In this document: in pieces, positions 59,550-64,000 of the stretch
How positions within the stretch are numbered: the first letter of the stretch is position 1
Layout of the letters: each line of letters opens with the position of its first letter
DNA from: Eubacteriales bacterium
GTDB taxonomy: Bacteria; Bacillota; Clostridia; Oscillospirales; Butyricicoccaceae
DNA length: 64,000 bases
Assembly: GCA_030540435.1 (NCBI GenBank)
Contig: JAUNWG010000004.1
Coordinates: forward strand, 28,230 to 92,229
Direction of reading: 5' to 3'
Notes under the pieces: model-generated
Told to the model about the DNA's origin: nothing
What the model saw: the letters and a program-made list of their open reading frames with translations, nothing else
Database searches by the model: none
Made by a program: the position numbers and the translations under genes

Positions 59550-61763
59550 ATGGAATTTCGAGGGGCATTTGACCGGGAAGCGCAGCGGGTCCTGGAAATT
59601 TCGGCACGCAGGGCCGGATTTTTGGGAAAGGAAACCGTAGGGACAGAGCATCTGCTGGTCGGGCTTGCGGCGCGGCGGAACACAGCTGCCGGGAAAATGC
59701 TGGCAAAGGCAGGCGTAGGCGGCTGGCGCAGCTTATATTATACCGCACGGGTGACTGGCAGTGGGTTTCCGGGGCAGAAACCGGATCATATCACCAAAAA
59801 TCTGCACGGCGTCTTACAGAAGGCGGCACAGTCTGCCGGACGCGGCAAGGCTGGCGGCGGACATCTGCTGTGCGCCCTGTTGAGCTGCCGGGACTGTATG
59901 GCGCGGCAGGTATTGGAGCGGATGGATGCCGATATTCCGGCGCTGGAGCGGCAAACTGGGATTGCCACAGCGCAGGAGCCGGCAGGCTGGCGGGCTGTGG
60001 GTCGGCTGGCAGCCAATTCCGCACTCGAACGCTATGCGACTGACTTAACAGAAATGGCGCGGTGCGGCAAGCTCGATCCGGTTATCGGGCGGGAAAAGGA
60101 GTTGTTCCGGTTGATGACGATATTACAGCGGCGCACAAAGAACAATCCGGTACTGCTGGGCGACCCGGGCGTCGGCAAGACAGCCGTCGCAGAAGCCCTT
60201 GCGCAGGCGATCGCATGCGGCAATGTGCCGGATGAATTAAAGGGTGCGCGGCTGGTTTCGCTGGATATGGCGAGTCTGATCTCCGGTACAAAATACCGCG
60301 GCGAATTTGAAGAACGGCTCAAGTCGATCGTCAAGGAGCTGAGCGCATCGAACAATATCATTGCATTTATTGATGAGGTGCATACGCTGGTGGGCGCGGG
60401 CTCGGCAGAGGGCGCGATCGATGCCTCCAACCTGCTCAAACCCGCGCTGGCGCGTGGAGAAATACGGCTGATTGGCACGACGACAGTGGAGGAATATCAT
60501 AAGACGATTGAAAAAGATGCAGCGCTGGAACGCCGCTTCCAGCGCATCGACGTCTCAGAGCCGGATGAAGCCGGCGCGGAAAAAATACTGTGCGGACTGG
60601 CATCCCGATATGAAGAGCACCATCATGTGCACATTTATCCCGATGCCCTCCATGCGGCGGTGCAGATCTCCGTGCGCATCAGCCCGGAGCGGCATTTGCC
60701 GGATAAAGCAATCGATCTGCTGGATGAGACATGTGCGGCGGCGCATCTGGAAGGTCGGTCGATGATCACGGCAAAGGAGATCGAACGTGCGGCACATCGG
60801 TTTGGCGGCTTTTCAGCGGCGGCAGAAGGCAAGGAAGCGCACCGGCTGTTACAGCTGGAGGAAGAACTGCGCCGGACGGTCATTGGTCAGGAAGCAGCAG
60901 TGAAAGCAATCTGCCGTGCGGTGCGCCGCGGCGGCGCGGGGCTGCGGGATGAGGCGCGCCCGGTTGCAGCGCTGCTACTGACCGGCCCGACCGGTGTGGG
61001 TAAGACATCCGTCTGCACCGCGTTGGCGCACACCCTGTTTGGGCGGGATGGCATGATCCGCATTGATCTGTCGGAATATCAGCAGCCGCATGACGTTGCC
61101 CGCCTGATCGGTGCGCCGCCCGGCTACAAAGGCTATGGCGAAGGCGGACAGCTGACGGAGAAGATCCGCCGCCGCCCGCGGTCACTTGTGTTGTTTGACG
61201 AGGTGGAAAAGGCGCATCCGGATGTCCTGCGGTTGATGCTCCGGTTATTGGAGGATGGACGGCTGACCGATGCCGAAGGGCGCAGTGCAGATTTCCGCCA
61301 TGCTGTGATCGTGCTGACGTCCAATCTGGGCAGCGGCAGCAGCGGGCGTACCGTCGGATTTTCCTCCGGCGGGGAACAGCAGCAGGCCCGGGTAAAGGAG
61401 GAAGCGCAAAAGGTTCTGCGGCCGGAGCTTGCGGCGCGGCTGGATGATATCATTGTGTTCTCCCAGCTCACAGCGGCGGACTGCGCGGCAATTGCAGGGC
61501 AGGAGCTGGCGCAGCTGGCAAAACGCTGTCTCACACGCGGCACGCGGCTGACATGGGATGAAAAAACCGAGCAGCTGCTCGGCGTGGTTGACCGCGCGCG
61601 CGGTGCACGTGCGGTGCGCGACGCGGTGGCGCAGAAGGTCACAGACCCGCTTGCCGGTATGCTGCTGTCTGGCAGGGCGGGACATTGGATAGAGCTTCGG
61701 GCGGAAGCGGATGAGGTCGTGCTGCATGTGCGGGAAAACGACGCCATGCTGTCCGGCGCGTAG
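59550..61763 (+). CDS. ClpC/ClpA-type AAA+ unfoldase, short form
   Basis: 737 aa Hsp100 protein that unfolds substrates for ClpP. The N-terminal Clp_N repeats (REAQRVLEISARRAGFLGKETVGTEHLLVGL; GGGHLLCALLSCRD) are followed by AAA-1 (GDPGVGKTAVAEALA, IAFIDEVHTLVGAGSAEGAIDASNLLKPAL) and AAA-2 (GPTGVGKTSVC, LVLFDEVEKAHPDVL). A ClpP-binding-loop candidate, TVGFSSGG, is at about residues 603-610. The UVR/coiled-coil middle domain of ClpC is missing: AAA-1 runs directly into AAA-2 via a short GKEAHRLLQLEEELRRTVIGQE. It is about 75 residues shorter than ClpC. ATG 59550 chosen by GGGAGAAG. Confidence 0.9.
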   Translation: MEFRGAFDREAQRVLEISARRAGFLGKETVGTEHLLVGLAARRNTAAGKMLAKAGVGGWRSLYYTARVTGSGFPGQKPDHITKNLHGVLQKAAQSAGRGKAGGGHLLCALLSCRDCMARQVLERMDADIPALERQTGIATAQEPAGWRAVGRLAANSALERYATDLTEMARCGKLDPVIGREKELFRLMTILQRRTKNNPVLLGDPGVGKTAVAEALAQAIACGNVPDELKGARLVSLDMASLISGTKYRGEFEERLKSIVKELSASNNIIAFIDEVHTLVGAGSAEGAIDASNLLKPALARGEIRLIGTTTVEEYHKTIEKDAALERRFQRIDVSEPDEAGAEKILCGLASRYEEHHHVHIYPDALHAAVQISVRISPERHLPDKAIDLLDETCAAAHLEGRSMITAKEIERAAHRFGGFSAAAEGKEAHRLLQLEEELRRTVIGQEAAVKAICRAVRRGGAGLRDEARPVAALLLTGPTGVGKTSVCTALAHTLFGRDGMIRIDLSEYQQPHDVARLIGAPPGYKGYGEGGQLTEKIRRRPRSLVLFDEVEKAHPDVLRLMLRLLEDGRLTDAEGRSADFRHAVIVLTSNLGSGSSGRTVGFSSGGEQQQARVKEEAQKVLRPELAARLDDIIVFSQLTAADCAAIAGQELAQLAKRCLTRGTRLTWDEKTEQLLGVVDRARGARAVRDAVAQKVTDPLAGMLLSGRAGHWIELRAEADEVVLHVRENDAMLSGA

Positions 61764-61771
61764 GACAGAAA

Positions 61772-61802
61772 AACCCCCTGCGGCAACAAGCCGCAGGGGG
61801 TT
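61772..61802. terminator. Bidirectional terminator between the clp and SLH genes
   Basis: AACCCCCTGCGG and CCGCAGGGGGTT form a perfect 12-bp stem. Confidence 0.82.
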
Positions 61803-61837
61803 GCCATATGGATGGCATGTATAAGAGTTGCTTATGC

Positions 61838-63721
61838 TTATGTCATGTCACGATACAGGAAGGTGACAATTTCGCCACGGGTACAAATGTTGTTCGGGCT
61901 AAAGGTTGTTGCGGATGTACCGACAGTAACGCCCTTGTCGACAGCCCATGCGACAGAATCGGTATAGTAATCACCAGTGGAGACATCGGTAAATACATTA
62001 GAAGCTGAGGACTCTGGCTCGCCGTTTGCACGCCACTGGAAGGTGACGACTTCTGCTCTGGAGCAGCCCTTCTTTGGCTCAAAAGTGGTTGCACTTGTAC
62101 CGTAGGTGATGCCATTTTCCACAGCCCACAGGACAGCCTTGTAGCAGAAATCGCTCGGCTTTACATCTGTAAACGGGCAGTTTGTGGTCTTCGGCTCCGG
62201 GCTGCCGTTTGCGCGCCATAGGAAGGTGACGATCTGTTCGCGGTTGCAAATATCGTTCGGGGAGAATGTCGTGTCGGATGTACCCACAGTAATACCCTTT
62301 CCAACCGCCCATGCGACTGCATCGGTGTAGAACTGACCTGCCGGGACGTCCGTAAAGGTTGGCGTGGTTGGCTCAGTCGGGGTGATAGGTTCGGTTGGAG
62401 TTGTCGGCTCAGTTGGTGTGGAAGGCGTGACTACAGTAACACCAGAAGACTTCTTTTTAACAGTTACGTTGCAAGTTGCAGTCAAGCCGTTGCTGGTGGT
62501 TGCTGTGATGGTTGCAGTGCCTGCCGCGACAGCTGTCACCTTGCCGTCCGAAACAGTTGCTACGGAATTATCGCTGGAAGTCCATGTGACGGTTTTATTT
62601 GTTGCGTCTTGCGGGGCAATTGTTACGGTCAAATCCGCAGTATCTCCTTCATTGAGAGACAGCGTGGATTTATTCAAAGAGATGCTGGTGACAGGAACCG
62701 GATCCCATATTTCCCAAGTAATTTCCCCGCCATAATCTTGCATTACAGAAGAAGTCCATGTAGTATTGCCTGCCGGATAATAAGCAGTGGCAGTAACATC
62801 CTTGAACGTATAGTAATCAAATTTTGGCGCATCTCCCTCAAAATGCACCTCGGTCAATGAGGTACAGCCGCTAAATGCGAAATAATCGATTCGTTTGATA
62901 CTGGCTGGAATTATTACCTCTGTTAGTTTGGTGCAATTACTAAATGTAAGATCATCAATGCGTGTCACACTGTTCGGAATTTCTAGTTTGGTTAATCCGG
63001 AGCCGCTAAATGCATTTTCACCAATAGTAGTGACGCTGTTCGGAATTATTATGTTAGACAAACTGGAACAACCACCAAATGCAGAATCATTAATGCTTGT
63101 TACACCATTTGGAATTTTTACACTGGTCAAGTTGCCACAACGCGCGAACGCAGAATTGTCAATACATGTAACATCATCGGGAATTTCTATATTGACTAAA
63201 CTGGTGCAGCCATTAAACATATCGTTGGTAATACTTGTTATATTACTTGGAAGTTTTACGCTTATTAAATTATTACAATCATAAAATACTCCACCGCCAA
63301 TGCTTGTTACACTGTCTGGGATGGTTATGCTCGTCAAATTGTAGCAACTACTGAATGCACCACCGCCAATGCTGGTCACGCTGTCAGGAATCGTTATACT
63401 CGTTAAATTGTAGCAACCACCGAATGCACAAATGCTGGTCGCGCCATATTCAATATTAACTTTTTTAATATCGTATTGATAAGTAATCCACGGTATATCA
63501 GAAATATTTCTATAATCTGTCATTTCTCCCGTTCCGCTAATCGTCAGCGTTCCCTCGCTGTCCAGCGTCCAAGTGAGATTCTCACCACAGATGCCACTGG
63601 CTATAGTGTCCGTGCTTATCTCTACACTCTGCGCGATTTCCGCTGCTGCCGCCACTGGTACAGTCGAAATTAACATCGTTCCTACAAGAAACAGGCTTGC
63701 CGCTTTTTTTCTTAATTTCAC
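61838..63721 (-). CDS. Cell-surface protein: leucine-rich repeats, Ig-like domain and three SLH domains
   Basis: 627 aa exported protein (GTG start behind AGGAGG). Signal peptide KLRKKAASLFLVGTMLISTVPVAAAA, then about nine BspA-type leucine-rich repeats (residues about 85-310; repeat unit LTSITIPDSVTSIGGGAF). A bacterial Ig-like Big_2 domain covers about 345-425 (VTSISLNKSTLSLNEGDTADLTV). A Pro/Thr/Glu linker (TEPTTPTEPITPTEP) precedes three S-layer homology domains (about 450-627; FTDVPAGQFYTDAVAWAVGKGITVG). The SLH domains attach to pyruvylated wall polymer; the repeats suggest adhesion. Repeats 1 and 2 are almost identical at the DNA level, implying recent duplication. Confidence 0.93.
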   Translation of the reverse strand: MKLRKKAASLFLVGTMLISTVPVAAAAEIAQSVEISTDTIASGICGENLTWTLDSEGTLTISGTGEMTDYRNISDIPWITYQYDIKKVNIEYGATSICAFGGCYNLTSITIPDSVTSIGGGAFSSCYNLTSITIPDSVTSIGGGVFYDCNNLISVKLPSNITSITNDMFNGCTSLVNIEIPDDVTCIDNSAFARCGNLTSVKIPNGVTSINDSAFGGCSSLSNIIIPNSVTTIGENAFSGSGLTKLEIPNSVTRIDDLTFSNCTKLTEVIIPASIKRIDYFAFSGCTSLTEVHFEGDAPKFDYYTFKDVTATAYYPAGNTTWTSSVMQDYGGEITWEIWDPVPVTSISLNKSTLSLNEGDTADLTVTIAPQDATNKTVTWTSSDNSVATVSDGKVTAVAAGTATITATTSNGLTATCNVTVKKKSSGVTVVTPSTPTEPTTPTEPITPTEPTTPTFTDVPAGQFYTDAVAWAVGKGITVGTSDTTFSPNDICNREQIVTFLWRANGSPEPKTTNCPFTDVKPSDFCYKAVLWAVENGITYGTSATTFEPKKGCSRAEVVTFQWRANGEPESSASNVFTDVSTGDYYTDSVAWAVDKGVTVGTSATTFSPNNICTRGEIVTFLYRDMT

Positions 63722-63944
63722 TATTTTACCTCCTCGTTAAACTGTGAATCAATGCAGAAAACATAGATTCCCCAACTTTTTTATTACATTATAAAAATGT
63801 GTACATTTTTGTAAATGAAAACAGTACCTCCAAATTATGTATAGTATATCATAAGTTTTTCGAATTTACTATGATTTTGGGAGATTTATCCAATGACATA
63901 TGTGCATAAGTAAATCATCATACAAAAAAGTCCCCTGCGGCGAG
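63722..63944. other. AT-rich leader upstream of the SLH surface-protein gene
   Basis: Over 200 bases without a gene. It contains the AGGAGG of the minus-strand SLH gene and an AT-rich hairpin (AAAAATGTGTACATTTTT, about 63793-63810). No single convincing promoter can be chosen. Confidence 0.5.
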
Positions 63945-64000
63945 TTGGACTGTATCCCGAAAAACGGACAATGAAAAAAGATACCTCCTATTGTAGAATA
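63945..64000. mobile_element. Possible end of an IS3-family insertion sequence
   Basis: TTGGACTGTATCCCGAAAAACGG, ending AAAAACGGACA, resembles the terminal repeats of IS150-group IS3 elements (TGGACTGTxCCCCAAAA). It is followed by ATGAAAAAAGATACC, which could begin a transposase leader. The window ends before any transposase can be read. The identification rests on the terminus alone. Confidence 0.3.

Overview
The window is a 64 kb piece of chromosome from a low-redundancy, roughly 50-55% GC Firmicute of the class Clostridia, most likely a gut Oscillospirales-type organism. The pointers are clostridial gene order and protein types: addB-addA, the dgt-dnaG-rpoD run, glmU-like/prs/ymdB, strong AGGAGG ribosome sites, sigma-A promoters, an SLH-anchored surface protein and family-typical palindromic repeats. 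The species cannot be named from sequence alone.

Layout. 1-4.4 kb: pstSCAB-phoU phosphate uptake operon behind Pho-box-like repeats; the PstS protein is circularly permuted. 4.5-8.7 kb: HAD phosphatase, a MITE-like repeat, a divergent XRE regulator/unknown-gene module, a PsiE-like membrane protein, tRNA-Phe and tRNA-Gly followed by a scarred duplication of the tRNA-Gly 3' end, then a type I toxin-antitoxin locus. 8.1-23.3 kb: conserved housekeeping genes (flavin oxidoreductase, AddAB recombination nuclease, L31, HflX, YigZ, dGTPase, primase, sigma-70, dCMP deaminase). 23.4-28 kb: MarR-controlled heterodimeric ABC exporter. 28-31.5 kb: second accessory patch with a second copy of the type I toxin locus, two MITE-like repeats, a second XRE/unknown-gene module, a nitroreductase and an AraC regulator. 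31.7-35.6 kb: folate operon with a DHFR-FolC fusion, an HD protein, FolP and a FolB-FolK fusion. 35.6-45 kb: a third XRE-divergent module (with a SLOG-type protein), a membrane protein, an SbcD-like nuclease, DnaI- and DnaD-like primosome genes, a GlmU whose uridyltransferase half is degenerate, Prs, YmdB and a zinc-ribbon membrane protein. 45.2-49.6 kb: two ABC-2 transport systems, the second with a YtrA-type GntR repressor. 49.8-57.6 kb: a compact, apparently intact phage head-morphogenesis cassette without integrase, lysis, tail-tape or replication genes. 57.7-64 kb: cation/proton antiporter, ferredoxin, a short ClpC-type unfoldase, an SLH/leucine-rich/Ig-like surface protein, and possibly the end of an insertion sequence at the window edge.

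The most interesting items are: (1) two copies of a par-like type I toxin-antitoxin locus with convergent consensus promoters, shared 5' repeats and a shared terminator; (2) two copies of an undescribed module in which a nearly identical unknown gene and MITE/terminator flank different XRE repressors with different operators, plus a third analogous module; (3) the minimal phage capsid cassette; (4) the permuted PstS, the DHFR-FolC fusion and the acetyltransferase-only GlmU.
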